From Trichaptum fuscoviolaceum (Eukaryota; Basidiomycota; Agaricomycetes; Hymenochaetales; Trichaptaceae): 64,000 nucleotides of DNA. The notes beneath the pieces are model-generated. The model was not told where the DNA came from. It worked only from the letters and a program-made list of their open reading frames with translations, and did no database searches. This document shows, in pieces, positions 10,405 through 23,388 of this stretch; within the stretch, counting starts at the first letter, position 1, and the number at the start of each line of letters is the position of its first letter. Location: positions 1,761,671 to 1,825,670 of the forward strand of contig CAJSYZ010000002.1 of the NCBI GenBank assembly GCA_910574455.1. The letters run 5' to 3'. The position numbers and the translations under genes were made by a program.

Positions 10405-12298
10405 GGACAGCAGTCAGTACGGTGCGATATCTGAAATCGGGACATATATTCACCTTAAGTACTTCGCCTCACAAAAAAGGCCTCTCCTCGTCCTTCCCGA
10501 CCGATTGCTCGCTCTTCCCTACAACCGTGGAGTGGGTCGAAGCCATTTGCGCTTGACCGCAGCGCATGGAAACGGAGGCGCCAGCACAAAGCTGAAGGCC
10601 AATGCTCCCAATGGTCCGCCGGCTCAAAACCGACAGAACAATGGTTCGTTCAATGGTGCAAAACCATTGAACGATGAGCGACAAGAGAAACAAGAAAGAG
10701 AGAGGGAATGGAGAGGAGAGGAGAGAATGGAGAGGAGTGACAAGAGCAGAGTGGGCGTTCCACAACCGAGATCACCAGACGCCCTGCCCTAAACTCCGAA
10801 CACTGGCAGGCTGAGCTCCGCCGGCAAATCCCTTACTACTGGCGTTCGCTGCGAGCTTGAATGACAACACCAGGGACCCTGCCCTAAACTAGGAGATGGG
10901 CGTCGATAATTGACTTCCTAATTCCGAAGTAAAGTTTGCCTTTTGCGCTCACTATCCAGTTGGCTCTGACAGCGCTATAATGTAATAAAAGCGCCCAGTA
11001 CAACGGGCGTCTTAGTAAATTACTGTGAGAGTGAACAATAATAGCAACTTTAACGTACCGCAGCGGTCCGAGACTTAGTTTACTTCAAGAAGCGCACCAG
11101 GAAGACTATCATGATCCTCTCCCTTATCCCATAAAAGCATTGTTGTAGCATCCCCGGATGTATGGCCTGTATCCCTCACCCTTCCCCTCCGTCACGTCCC
11201 ATACTCTCAACATATGATTATATCGCTATGCATAACGTGCACGAATGTGACGTCCACGGAACTCATCATGCGATAATGAGCGTTGTCTACAACACAAAAC
11301 TGGTCTCTGTGAGTTGTCATTCCAATACCATAAAACCAAGCTAAGCTATCTCTCGTTGTTCGTCACCTAAACGTCATATATTATCTATCCATGTATGCAT
11401 CCCCCTCATACGAACATTTCTATCCTACTAACGATTTGTTGATCAATAGATATCTTTAATTAGACTCCATTCTCGCAACCTGCGACGTCGAATGGAACTT
11501 CCTTATGGTCAAGGCGTACTAGTAGACGACCTTCTTCTCGTGTATGCTTCTCGATGTGTATGTATTCCATGAGAGCCGTACGTTGAAACTGAAAGAAACT
11601 AATTCCTTCTAAATGGGCCATCCATGTATGCTTGCTCTTTTACTGGCTTTACCGCGATCGAAGTACCAGTGGACGCCAATTCCCGATGCGCTGGTGTTAG
11701 TCGATAGATTGGGGCTTTTCATAGCCTCAGACGCAATAACGAACAAGGATTATCCCCGTGAGTATCATAATTAAGGTGGTATCTTCACGATCGTTGGTGC
11801 AAGTGCAATGAATCCACTCCCATCATCCTCAGATATCAAGGCCGTCGAAATAAATTAGTTTTTCATAATACTAATCAGTACGTCGTTGATTATGACATGA
11901 CACATGTCCAATGTAAGGTGTACCATTTTCCACATAGCAATTCACCCTGATGTTCTATGTGCACTTTTTGTATTGTCAGAATACCGTTCGACAAAGCTCA
12001 TTTTCTGTTTAAGGCTCCATTACACACCTCACCTTTCTAACTCGTTGGCTCCTTATCAGCTATTCGGCGGTCGTAGAAATATGCTTGTATCGAGCGCGGG
12101 TTCGGGTACGGCTGCGTCGTATTATGAGAGTACATAAAGATTGGTAAGTTGTGTCACAGTGCATCCATCTTCGAATCTAATTCTCACATGCAATTTGAAG
12201 GTGCATCTGTTTCGTTGAACATATTTTACCGTCCTCGCATTGTTATCCCTATATTTGTGTTACTGTTTGGTATGTACACTTCTTGATCAACTGCTTTG

Positions 12299-12444
12299 AC
12301 TGATATTTGTATTCTATCTAATGCTAATGTTTCTAACACATGGTACGGGCTTCTCTAGCTATCTTTTTCCTGCTATGACTGATATTTGCATTCTATCTAA
12401 CGCTAGCGTTCTTAAAGTATGGTATCGGGCTTCTCTAGCTATCT
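12299..12444. repeat. Tandem duplication of about 68 bp
   Basis: ACTGATATTTGTATTCTATC... at 12299-12365 recurs with a few changes at 12378-12444, both ending in GGGCTTCTCTAGCTATCTT. The spacing is 79 bp. No function is evident. Confidence 0.75.
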
Positions 12445-13178
12445 TGTCCAATGCGTCCGAGTCCCTACGTACCTCTTTCTCGTGGCAGAGTCGTGTGGCT
12501 CAATGTGGTTTGTGGATCTACAGTCAGGGCCACAATCTCCATTGTCTGCTCTTTTGTTTTTTTCGACCCACAGGCTGGCTCTTTCACTGCGAATTCCCTT
12601 GAAATTCGATAATCTGTATTTTGAAAATACCTGTTAGTAAGCGGCATATTAAGACCATTGACAGCTCTTCAGTGCGACTCCCATTGTCTCGTCCATTGAC
12701 ATTATGGTGGCCCAGACCACTATTACATCACGCACACGGGTATCTATATACCCGCTCATACAAAGTACATTACGTCCTTTGAAGTCAGTATCAAGGTACG
12801 ACAACTGCGTCGTGATGTGCAAGCGTGCGCACGGTCATTGATCAGTCCGTGATAGTATCTGCTCTTGTTATAAGTGGTTCCTCACAAGTATTTTCCAATT
12901 ATTGAGTAGCTACAATACTAAAAGCATAGCATACAATTACTCGGAGCTGCAATCGGAATTAGTACAAACGGACACATAGTTAAGGGAGCGATATGATGAT
13001 CCGGTCAGCGAGGTTAGCACATCAAACCTGCTTTCACTATCTTTCGATCCCTCACTAGTTGATCCATGAGATCTTGGGCGCATATGCATGTATTTGTATC
13101 ACTATAAAACATTAACTACTATCCGTTGTGCAGTACTCCAATTACTGAGCTATGGCCATATTGGTTTACATATTGTGA

Positions 13179-13740
13179 TCAGGCCTGAGCTACACTTTGA
13201 CGGTGTCTCTTGGGTAGAAATATACTTGGTGAGCCGTCGCAAATATTGAAGTGTATCCCATCATCTGTATGCCATGTTATTGTCATGGAACAACTATAGT
13301 TCAGGAACGTGAAGTGGACTCCTCTTTGATATATGTCTTGGGTTGTAGTGCTCGGCGTAGGCATGGACGCCATCCCAGGATACACCGCGCGCGGCACGAG
13401 ACTCGTAGGAGCAGCTGAGTGAAGGGAGAATGAGTCCGCGCTGCGGTGCTCGCTGTGGTCGACTGTCGGAGAGACAGGAAAGTTTGGAGGGGGGCTTCCA
13501 TGTCTGCCTTGATATGCAATATCATGGTCATCACTCGAGCTGGGTCTGCCGAACCCGTTATTGCCGTCGCAAATATTGAGCCTGTATCTGTAATTTGTGT
13601 TATGGTCTTACAACAATTGCAATTGAGGAATGTGAGATGGACTCCTCTTTACCTAAAGGCAACACTCTTCCTCCAGCTCCGAAGAAATTCCAGTTTGCGC
13701 TTGTCCTCTCTGGCATACTTGGCGACGTCTCTATGAGCTT
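13179..13740 (-). pseudogene. Remnant with two similar coding blocks
   Basis: Two blocks of about 95 bp, at 13221-13325 and 13563-13656, resemble each other. On the minus strand they read GVHFTFLNYSCSMTITWHTD and GVHLTFLNCNCCKTITQITD, so the similarity is at protein level. Each sits in a frame of less than 100 codons. This looks like a decayed gene with an internal repeat. The F-x-N-x-C-x-x-x-I-T pattern is reminiscent of small secreted beta-sheet proteins, but I cannot name a family. Confidence 0.35.
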
Positions 13741-13954
13741 CACATCGGATATCTAAAGTGCTGCAACATATTTCCTCTGCGATTCCGTCCGTGAGCCATG
13801 TGTTCTGCACCGTTAAAATGCTCTTCAAAGGCTATATCCAACTTCATTTTGTTAGAACTCCCTTTGCATTTACCTTCCGATCTCTCTATTGAATATTTAA
13901 GTTGACATATACGAAATGAAAAGCAAGCATCTTATACTTATACTGGCCATTCCA

Positions 13955-14620
13955 GCTGCACTGTAGATGCTCAGACTATTCCTCAAGTGTCATACAGCTG
14001 CTACGACACTACCAACACCGTCTGCACTGTAAATGCTCAGACTATTCCTCAAGTGTCATACAGCTGCTACGACACTACCAACACCGTCTGCACTGTAAAT
14101 GCTCAGACTATTCCTCAAGTGTCATACAGCTGCTACGACACTACCAACACCGTCTGCACTGTAAATGCTCAGACTATTCCTCAAGTGTCATACAGCTGCT
14201 ACGACACTACCAACAACGTCTGCACTGTAAATGCTCAGACTATTCCTCAAGTGTCATACAGCTGCTACGACACTACCAACAACGTCTGCACTGTAAATGC
14301 TCAGACTATTCCTCAAGTGTCATACAGCTGCTACGACACTACCAACAACGTCTGCACTGTAAATGCTCAGACTATTCCTCAAGTGTCATACAGCTGCTAC
14401 AACACTACCAACAACGTCTGCACTGTAAATGCTCAGACTATTCCTCAAGTGTCATACAGCTGCTACAACACTACCAACAACGTCTGCACTGTAAATGCTC
14501 AGACTATTCCTCAAGTGTCATATAGCTGCTACGACACTACCAACACCATCTGCACTGTAAATGCTCAGACTATTCCCCAAATGTCATACAGCTGCTACAA
14601 CACTACCAACCACTCCGTCG
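13955..14620 (+). repeat. 66-bp tandem array, ten units, coding 22-residue repeats
   Basis: The unit contains ACTATTCCTCAAGTGTCATA and recurs every 66 bp from 13975 to 14569 with few substitutions. In the plus frame each unit codes SYSCYDTTNTVCTVNAQTIP plus QV, with two cysteines. Because 66 is a multiple of three the frame stays open for 239 codons (13987-14706). Just upstream, ATG at 13916 begins MKSKHLILILAIPAAL, a signal-peptide-like stretch in another frame that stops at once. Substitutions such as GAC to AAC (D to N) and ACC to AAC (T to N) are not clearly synonymous, so selection on the protein is unproven. It could be a repetitive secreted protein broken by a frameshift, or a plain satellite. 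Confidence 0.8.
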
Positions 14621-15210
14621 GCCCCATATATTTGTCACCAAATCCCTCGCCTGCAGTCAAACATATGAACATCAGTTCTAATACTCATAAATTTCCGTTT
14701 CCGTAGATTTATATTTATGAATACAGTCAATTCCTAGTGCAGGGTGAATGCTGAAAGATAAGTAGAGTATTCAAGCCGCTTGACGGCAGGTCATATCTAC
14801 TGTCTTCATCGGGATCTTGGCCGAGAATGCCGAAAACTTGAAGAGGCTCAGGGTTTGAACACGCGGAGACTGAATTTCAGCCCTGCGGCACGGTCCGAAT
14901 GCTCTTCGCGTCCCACTTTCCTCTTCTTCCTCCGCATCCTCTCTTCCAGTTCCTCTCCACCTCCCCTCCCCTCCTTCATCCTCCTCGTGACGATCTGTGA
15001 GCTCCGCCAACGCGGGCTCCTCGTTGTCTCAAGTCCTATTTGTCGGTTTTGAGCCGGCGAATAGGCAAGAACCTTGCAGTGATTTTGTGTCGCTGCAAGT
15101 CTAAGATTCGTGCAGAAGCTTTTGAGGCTCTGCGCTCGTTCGTCAAGAGGGCCGGACTTTTTTTGTGGGCAATCGGGGCAATTTTGAGCGGAATCAGGGT
15201 GAAGGCATAG

Positions 15211-17695
15211 TTGGGAGGAGTCTGGGCAGAGGAAGAACTCGAGGTCAACCTGGATAAACTGGTGAAGAATTCGCTCACGGACATCGTCGAAAATCGTACG
15301 TCAATCCGTCATTGTATCGTTTCCAGTTCAATGACAGTCAGAGTAGATGTGGCCCATCAAGTCCGTAGGTAGAGGCCGTCAAGCTCGGACTTCAACAGCA
15401 CAGTCCCCGTCATTCGTGCAGGTTACGCACTTACAAGGTTAGCGGAGTCGTTAGTTTTGTGCATCGTATATAATTTATTAAAGTTGCCAAATTTCAGATG
15501 GTTCCGTCCCGGTCAAGTCGTTTGATGCACTATCCTTGCTGCATCTGGAGGCCGAGTTGGTGGTATCGACGCCTAACATGGCCTACGTTCCCGAATTTCC
15601 TGCGGTTCACAGCGATGGCTTCTTTATTCGCGAAGACGGTACATGGGGACCACACGAATACTCTATCTGGCCTCAGATGTTTTCATCGTATAATATCCAT
15701 CACGCATGTATTCCTCTTTGCCCTCTCCTGTACGACGTCGTCGGTATTTCGGACAAAACTTCCTTTGCGTATTCCCCAATAATTTGGTCTGAATTCCCTA
15801 TGTCTGATTGGAACCAACTCGGCCAAAATAACTCTGCCGATACTACTTTGCATACTGGTCAATACAAGGACAGTGTTAAAAACGCGCTGAAGCAGGAATT
15901 TTTCCTGTGCTGCGAACGAGCTCGCACGAGATACAAGAAATCGGAATTTAAGGAAGACGGGGACATGAAGTTGGTCGAAACGTTAGTGAGAACGGGGGAA
16001 AAGGTGTTGGAACGGGTCGAAAGCACACCCGAGCCATATTACGGCTCGTTGGGAAGTGCTCGTGAGCTTCAACGTTTGACCTTGGAATTACTGGGCTTCA
16101 TAAACTTGTGCGACACCGTTCGTCCTCGGATGCGTAATCCGACCTTCAAAGCGACGACTGTGCTGCCCTATCGAGGCTCCTTCACCAACACGCCGGACAT
16201 CCTCCAGGACTTATATCGCGTCGGAATTCCAGTCTGGTATGTGCGCGACAAATCGAGCATCGGACCTGCCACGAAAATATTTTCCGTCGTTCAACCCATC
16301 CCAGTAACGCTGGCACTCAAGATTGGGCGGCCTTCTTTGCGCGGACAGCCGTTGTTCCTCGGTGACATACCTGCGGAGCAAATCGATCTTCGAGCCCCGA
16401 ACGGACAGATGTTGAGCGACACTGCTATGACGGATCTTATCCATAGCATGCGATGCTATTCTCGAGCGGCACTCGACGTACGCAAGCTCTGGCCTCCACT
16501 GCATCACACCATATCGCCATCCTCATCGACTCCCGGGCCACAATGTGATTCAGGTATGGGTCCTCCACCAACAACAGCCCCAGCATCATCGTCTAAGCGT
16601 CCTCTAGTTGCAGCCAATTCTGCAACGGGCTCGAATAGGCCAACGAAGCGCGGTAAAGCGGCACATGGTACGGTGTCAGAGGCCCCTTCTGGTTCTTTGG
16701 TCTTCTCAATCCCAGACGGTTTGGTACCTGGAACTCGAGATGTTCCACCCATCTCGAAATACTGGTTTCGTGCAATCACGAACGCGGGAGTTTTAGTGAA
16801 GAAAAGGCCCAACGACCCCGCTATGTATCATCACCCTCCTCCCTTCCTTTTCGACCCTCATGACCCTGAACGTTTGGCGAGGTACCTGCACAACTACGTG
16901 CGCATAGAAAGCTTTCTACGGCAAAGAATGAAGGAAGGCAGTATGTTCAGTGGCCAGGCATACACTATTCGACAATGGCGAGACGTCTTATTCGGAGACT
17001 ACATTCAGTGCAAGGAGATAGATCCTCAGACCACTTCGGAGGTTGTCCGCAAGCTCAGCAATACGTTGGCGAAGTCCTCTTCTTCAATCAACCCCGATGT
17101 CGGAAGCTCGAGAATGCACGACAGGAAAAAAAGGGGGCGCGCAGCTGAAATTCGCGTGACGTTCGCGGTTCAAGGACGCTTCGAGCCATATTCCTCCGAC
17201 ATGGAGACTGTCTGGTGGATGTCAGGGGAGAAGGTGTCCATCGCAGACATCAAGTCCAAAAGGCGTCTTAGGACTCAAATATTGTGGGACGTGCACGCAA
17301 CAGGCTTCATACACGACTTATGGACAATCGACTTGAAACTGGTACCTCGTAATGGCCTCTCACCTGCTCAAGCATTGGAACGGAATCAGCTAGTGGCGTC
17401 AGTTTACGGAGGGGCTTTCGAGAATGAACAAGGCCAGAAGGGATATACGTTATCTCCTTCGAAGATGATGAACTTTTGGTCCGACTCGCCGAATGTCAAA
17501 TCGTTAGACTCTTTTGTTCGTGTGCTAAAGGGTTGGGGAGACTATCCAAAAGTCCTACGGGACGTAGACGTTATGTATTGTGCTGAAGGACTTTGCGATG
17601 TTATATACGAACGCTCAGTGTCTTTTTTTATTGATATTTGTATTATAGTGCACGATAGACTACCTACGATACCTTGTTACTTAGAAAGCATGTAA
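15211..17695 (+). CDS. Long unknown protein (over 700 codons), KDZ cargo
   Basis: A large exon at 15498-17695 is open for about 730 codons. It joins in phase to an upstream exon ending at 15291 (EEELEVNLDKLVKNSLTDIV) across an intron GTACGTC...TTTCAG. Visible regions are an N-terminal part rich in aromatic residues (HSDGFFIREDGTWGPHEYSI), a helical segment (GEKVLERVESTPEPYYGSLG), a Ser/Pro-rich linker with KRGK near residue 370, and a C-terminal globular part (MSGEKVSIADIKSKRRLRTQ, then ALERNQLVASVYGG). I do not recognise the family, and I see no dioxygenase HxD...H pattern and no nuclease motif. It ends 320 bp before the transposase gene on the same strand. The 5' end is unclear: the frame upstream continues in phase past an in-frame TAG at 15208-15210. 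The size and preserved frame suggest a working cargo gene. Confidence 0.7.
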
Positions 17696-18017
17696 ATATT
17701 GTAGCATAGAAGATTTTATACACTTGTTCTTGTCATACAATGATGTGCGACTGCTTCGATGGGCACACAAAATTAATCAGAAGCCGGTGCCGCTTTGACT
17801 TACAATAGGTCAGGATGAAGCCTCTTGGACTTCTTTTGGCTCATGACTGATCAATGCGTCCACAGAATACCACAAAAATTGACGGCCACAGCAATGGCCA
17901 CAGCATCGTCAAAGCAAAGGGAGGGTGGTTTAATACTTAACTTGCCCGGTGAGCAGCTTTCCACATTTTTGTGTTTCAGTAGCCCCTCACGAATTCCTCT
18001 CGTCCTTCGTACCGAGC

Positions 18018-21000
18018 ATGGTCGGAAAGCGCAAGACAGGTCCGAAGCCGAAAAGGGCCACCGTCGTACATGGTCATCCGACGCAGCCTACACATCTGTT
18101 ACCGCCTGTACCCCACGTTCAGCAAAGGGTCATTTATGCGCCTCCGAGCGACGGAATACGAGACGTGACAGAACGCACGGTCCCTTTGGACTACTACAAC
18201 CAAGAACGACCATCGAAGCGTCCGAGGGTTTACGAGCCACCGGGTACAAATAGCCAGACGAAGAAGAAAGAAAGTCGAGACCAGGTACGAATATTCACTG
18301 CAGGTCTGAAATGCGATAACTGATACAGGGCAAATAGAGTCAAAAGCATTTCTTACAGGCCTTCGAGCCTTACTTGGACGACATTCAAGGTGCCATCTTG
18401 GACGGAAACGTCTCGTCCCAGACTGACTCGCCATGCGGCTGCGATAGTGGGCTGCGAAGACTCTTCCGATGCACAGATTGTGCGTCAGCCCCGCCTTCAT
18501 GCTGTCGGTGCATTGTCCACGAGCACTCGCATCTACCGTTCCACAAGATAGAGGAGTGGACTGGACGTCATTTTCGTGCAACCAGTCTTTGTGCGCTCGG
18601 GCTGCGAATCTGTCTTATGCATGACGGTCAACCGTGTCCGAGCATGCAGGATGCATACGATGGCACGCTGTGTGTTGTAGCGCACATCAACGGTATACAC
18701 AAGATACGAGTCCTGTTCTGCAGCTGCCAAGGACACCCACCGAAGCTACTTCAACTCGTCCAGGCAAAACTCTTTCCGGGAACTGTGGACGAACCCCGTT
18801 CCTTGTTTACGTTTGCAGTACTGAAAGACTTCCATCTTCATACGTGCGTATCAAAAAGGGCCGCGTATGACTACATGCGAGCTTTGAGAAGGAAGAGCGA
18901 TGCAGCCATGCTAGGAGATGCCTCTGTGAGTACGCAATGACTAACTTACGTCTTTAACCCACTGAATGTTGTATCATAGACCCCTCTGCAACAATTCCTG
19001 CGCGTGACGCGATTGTGGAGGTGGTTGGCAGCACAGCGAAGAAGTGGGCAGGCCATGGCAATTGATGCAACGAAGGTGGACTTCCGACCGACTGGCTCAG
19101 TAGCAGTCGTTTGTCTGGCCTGCCCTATTCCTGGTATAAACATGAAGGAAGGTTGGGAGAACGATGCCAAGCAGTGAGTAGAGTTGAAAGGCAGAAGGAT
19201 GATATTTTGGCTGACTGATTACTCTTGCAGAGTCGTGCATACTAAATTCAATAATATGGACGCAAATTTCAGTCTGATAAATCTGAAGAAGAATTGTGAT
19301 CCAGATGATATCTCCTTGTGGAATGGTCGAGGTTATTTCGTTGAAGAAGGGCCCTTTTTACAATATGTGGATGATCATGCCGGAGACAAGGAAGAGGTAA
19401 GTCACATAGCATTCTGCCTTGTCGTTTTCTAATACGTCCTACAGAAAAGCACATGTTCAAATTTCCACGCGATGAAACACCATAACTCTTTGAAATACGA
19501 CAAGCAACGAAGTAGTGGGACTATAATGGGCATTTGTAGACATGGACTGGTTGAGCCACAGTGTGCAGTGGACACTCAAGTCGGCGAAAGGTGAGCTACA
19601 CTATCGAATTAACTACGGACTTCATATTAACTCGGTCTTAGGTTTATACTCGGTGACTACGTCCTGCAAAATCTGATACGTTCTTTCTACGCGCGCCTTG
19701 CGAAATACGAAGCATCAAGACCTCCGTGTTGCGCGCCAGGGGCCTCGTGCAAGCACAAACGCGCTAAGCCAGCCATCAGACATATCATTGCGTATGATAT
19801 AGGTTGCCAGTATTGTCGGCATTTCGTTGAGCGGGTCTCGGCATCGTTCCCCGACATCGTGAAGTACGCATCGTTAATTGAGTTCCTTGTCGGAAAGATG
19901 CATCTTCAGGGCCACGTATACGACTGCCAGTATAGATATTCACTCAATTACACGGACGGAACTGGCAGGACAGATGGCGAGGAGATTGAACGTTTTTGGT
20001 CTGAACTCATTCAGGCTGCGGGAAGCACGAAACAGATGAATCCCGGACACAGGCACGACACTCTAGACGACCTTATAGGAGACTGGAATTGGACTAAGCT
20101 ATGCGAATTAGGTATTCTCGCAGTTTTGCCTATGCACCTCATCTACTAACGTGCAGTCTACATAGGCAAAGAATTACATCGAAAACTAGCGAAGGCGCGC
20201 AAGTCTCTTGGGGATAAAACCAGTGAATTTGAAGGCACGGACCGAAACAGTCGCTGGAAATTTGGTGTGGACGTCGTGGAGAAGTGGGAGTTAATGGACA
20301 CCAAACCGTTCAAAAATGACGCAGATCAATGGGACAGTGTGTTCAGACCGAACAAAGAACTCAGTACGAGACATCACATAGCACTTCATTGGTTCATACT
20401 CACATCTCTGTAGTTCCTGGTCGTGCGACTATACTGAAGAGTTTACTTGCGCTTGATGAAGATCGGAAAAGAAAGCCAGGGATGACTAGAAGGGAGAATG
20501 TCATTGACGCGGGTATAACTTATGAGGCTCGACAGTAAGTCAATAGTCTCTTATGCTACGTCACATTTACTGACTTGGCCAGGCGCAAGATTAAAGAAGG
20601 AATCAAAGAAAAGAAGGCTGAGGACGAGATCAATCGTCTTCGCTGTAACTTGCGATCAGACCTACGGAAATGGCGCGCCGCACAGCGAATCGTTATGCCG
20701 ACGATTGCGGCGTTCATAGACGATTCGGTCTGTCTCCTCGAAGACGTCGAAAACGAAACATTATTTCTACCGTCATACTTCGACGCAGAGCAACGCGAGG
20801 AATTCGAGCTGCATGATCTAGCTAGGATTGAGATGCGACTTCGCGAGGGCGAAGCCGGTGACGCTATCATCAAATTGCAGACTGCCTTGCGCAAAATTGC
20901 AGAATTCGATTCTACGAGGTACAAACGGGTTGGCGCAACATCGAAACACACGCGACGGCAAACGGAGGTCAACAAAGCTCATGACACTAAGCGAAAATTG

Positions 21001-21622
21001 TCTGCGAAGTACTCCGCGGCTCGCAAGGCTATGCTCAGGCTTGGGTTACCGGAATCAAGCAAGGACTTTCCGCCAATCAATCCCGAGGATCTCTTCAGAC
21101 CAACGACTTCGGAGCCACATGAATTTGGCTCGGGTACTCAGAAAGTGGGATGGGTGATTATGTTTGGGATGGAGTCAGTCGAGGAGAAGGATGTAAGTGA
21201 ATGGGATAAAGACGGTGAGTTGATTCTTCGCCTCTTTATATCAATGGTATAACTTAATATGTGTTTAAGATGGTCGAGTATCGTGGTTCCAATATCGAGC
21301 TGCCCGCGATCGCTGGGTGGAGGAGGTCGTCATCTTGGAGGAGGAGATACGTCGACTCACGCGTGGGTTTTTGAAATTGAGCGAAACATGGAGCATACTT
21401 GCGGACAACAGCGGAGACGTAGTCCGTGCGGGCGCAACAGCATATGCATCTAAAATCTCGGAGATGTACAGGCGTTCAGGTGCGAAGACGTTCAATGCAA
21501 GTATGAAGGCATCAGTACCATGGGGAGACGATGAGAAGAAACGACTGGAAGAACTCTTGAATGACAGTGAGCATCAATTTACTGTGGCACTGCTCCTATG
21601 TCCTGACTTTTGTTTTGCATAG
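18018..21622 (+). CDS. KDZ transposase with CxC2 cysteine cluster
   Basis: The start is ATG 18018, giving a basic N-terminus (MVGKRKTGPKPKRATVVHG). Exons include 18018-18284, 18359-18925, 18980-19173, 19231-19396 and 19445-19588, then further exons to 21622. Exon 2 carries the CxC2 cluster (CGCDSG, RCTDC, CCRCIVHEHSHLPFH). The KDZ catalytic region follows: LACPIPGINMKEGWEND, DANFSL, the HG...EPQCAVDTQVGE stretch, then AYDIGCQYC and GEEIERFWSELIQAAG. A long helical C-terminal region (20600-21600) follows, as usual in the family. The conserved acidic motifs are present and the exons join without a stop by eye, so it may be functional. It would cut and paste the element through the inverted repeats and explains the 8-bp duplication. 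Confidence 0.88.
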
Positions 21623-21914
21623 TCATCTAACATACGAAGGAATCCGGCTAGGCAAGCCATTTGATTAGGTCTTTGTATGTTGAAACAGACATCGTACATT
21701 AGCATCACGGCCTTCGGGTATTGCATGTTTGATTACCTTTCGCGTGTCATCTCTTCTATTAAGTGATTCGGGCTTCTCTTTCAATTTACCAATGATGTCA
21801 AGTCCCTTCACTTCCACTTCAAGTAACTCTCCTAATGTCTTCTTTCATAAATTCGCGGTCGAAAGCTTTCTTTTAGTAACTCACGGACTCGCATGATTCA
21901 CGTGCTTCTTCATT

Positions 21915-22095
21915 GATTCAATCATGGATTCATTCACTTGTTCATTCAATCATGGATTCATTCACTTGTTCATTCAATCATGGATTCATTCACTTGTTCA
22001 TTCAATCATGGATTCATTCACTTGTTCATTCAATCATGGATTCATTCACTTGTTCATTCAATCATGGATTCATTCACTTGTTCATTCAATCATGC
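21915..22095 (+). repeat. 28-bp tandem array, right subterminal region of the KDZ transposon
   Basis: CATGGATTCATTCACTTGTT plus CATTCAAT is repeated about six and a half times at 28-bp spacing, then decays into scattered GATTCAATCA motifs to 22255. It mirrors the motif cluster at the left end (4949-5150). Confidence 0.9.
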
Positions 22096-22259
22096 ATCTA
22101 GCTGATTCATTCAGTGATTCAATCATTGATTCAATCATTATCATTATAGTCTATCTATCTGAAACATGTAATTTACTTCATTATAAGCTTCAATGAACAT
22201 GTGATTCAATCAATTATTCAATCAGTGTGATTCAATCAATGATTCAATCAGTGGGATTC

Positions 22260-23042
22260 TGTCAGGCTTGGACCCGATGCATGCCTTGTGGTGTCTTGTC
22301 TATCATAAACAAATGAGATCATGCCTATCGAGACATGATGTCCTGCGAGATCGAATCTAAGAGCGAAGCAAAGAGAACAGAGACGAGAGACGAGTATAAC
22401 CAGGATCCGGGGCTTCCGGCATCCGACAAGGGTGACCGACGACGAGGGGACTTCGGGGTGCTCCCGCGCAAGGCTCGAGACGTCCGGGTCAAACACAAAA
22501 GATAGTCTAGAGCACTAGACAACAAGCAAGCTAGATTTGGAGACAAGACAAAGGCATGGTGGATCTCGAAAGCCTGGCCACTAGCTAGGCCCAAAGACTT
22601 ATGATATTCGAGTCAAGGTATCTATGTACAAATGCTATGGGTTTATATAGAGAAAGGACAGAGATACCGGGATTCCGGAAGCGTGGGAAAATCGGGGATG
22701 CGGGCAATGTGGTAGGCAATGAGGCCTTGCACATGTAGAGCTAAGGCAGGAAATGGAAAGGAATAACAAAGGAGTGACAGGACATGTGTAGGGTATATGT
22801 AAATCGGAGTAATGAGGGAGAAATGAGGGAAACAGGTGAGAGAACATGAGAATGATGTGAGGAAGAGGGAAAAGGGACTTCGGGGAAGTCCATGGGTTAA
22901 GACCCCGGGATGAATCCCGAAAGGGAGAGATCCCGAAGGGAATGCCCCGGGATATTTCCCGAGGGCAAGATATCCCAAGCGGGATTTGGGAAAATCCCCG
23001 GGATACGCCCCGAAGGGGAAAGGGTTATGTCACGTCGTGACA
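22260..23042 (-). repeat. 3' LTR of the non-autonomous element
   Basis: It begins TGTCAGGCTTGGACC and ends GTCACGTCGTGACA on the plus strand. The last 200 bp are dense in TCCCGAAGGG-like motifs. It matches 25635-26417. Confidence 0.93.
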
Positions 23043-23388
23043 GTTGCCCCCCCTTAACGGCCGAGCCCCGTCGAGGCCAAGGTCCCGTCTGCGCGCGCGC
23101 AATCATGACGGACAGAAGTTCATCGACAAATGTTGTGATGAGGAAAGATATGTCGGAATGTTCTCCAACAAATGACGGAGCGGGTTGTTATCCAAGAGGG
23201 AAGCCACAGATACCATGGAAAGGGTGTGTTGTCTTAGATTGCGCAAGCAAATCTCCTCCGTGGATAAGAGATATGGGCAAGTCAAAGGCGGAACCAGAGT
23301 GAGCAACAACAGGTGAAAGTGCAGCCCGAATGGGGTGTACAGGCGGCGAGCTATCAAATGTTGCTGCTAACCCGGCTGTCTCGAAGTT

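Larger units (their letters stand above)
10405..13950. other. Long gene-poor stretch inside the KDZ transposon
   Basis: Short open frames occur on both strands but none shows motif content or splice-linked continuation, except the duplicated fragments listed separately. A purine run near 10680-10745 and a simple promoter-like AT content are the only other features noticed. It may be decayed cargo. Confidence 0.5.

Noticed and set aside
13955..14620. Possible CRISPR-like array
   Set aside because: The repeats are head-to-tail 66-bp units with no variable spacers, in a eukaryotic genome. It is a satellite or a repeat-coding gene.
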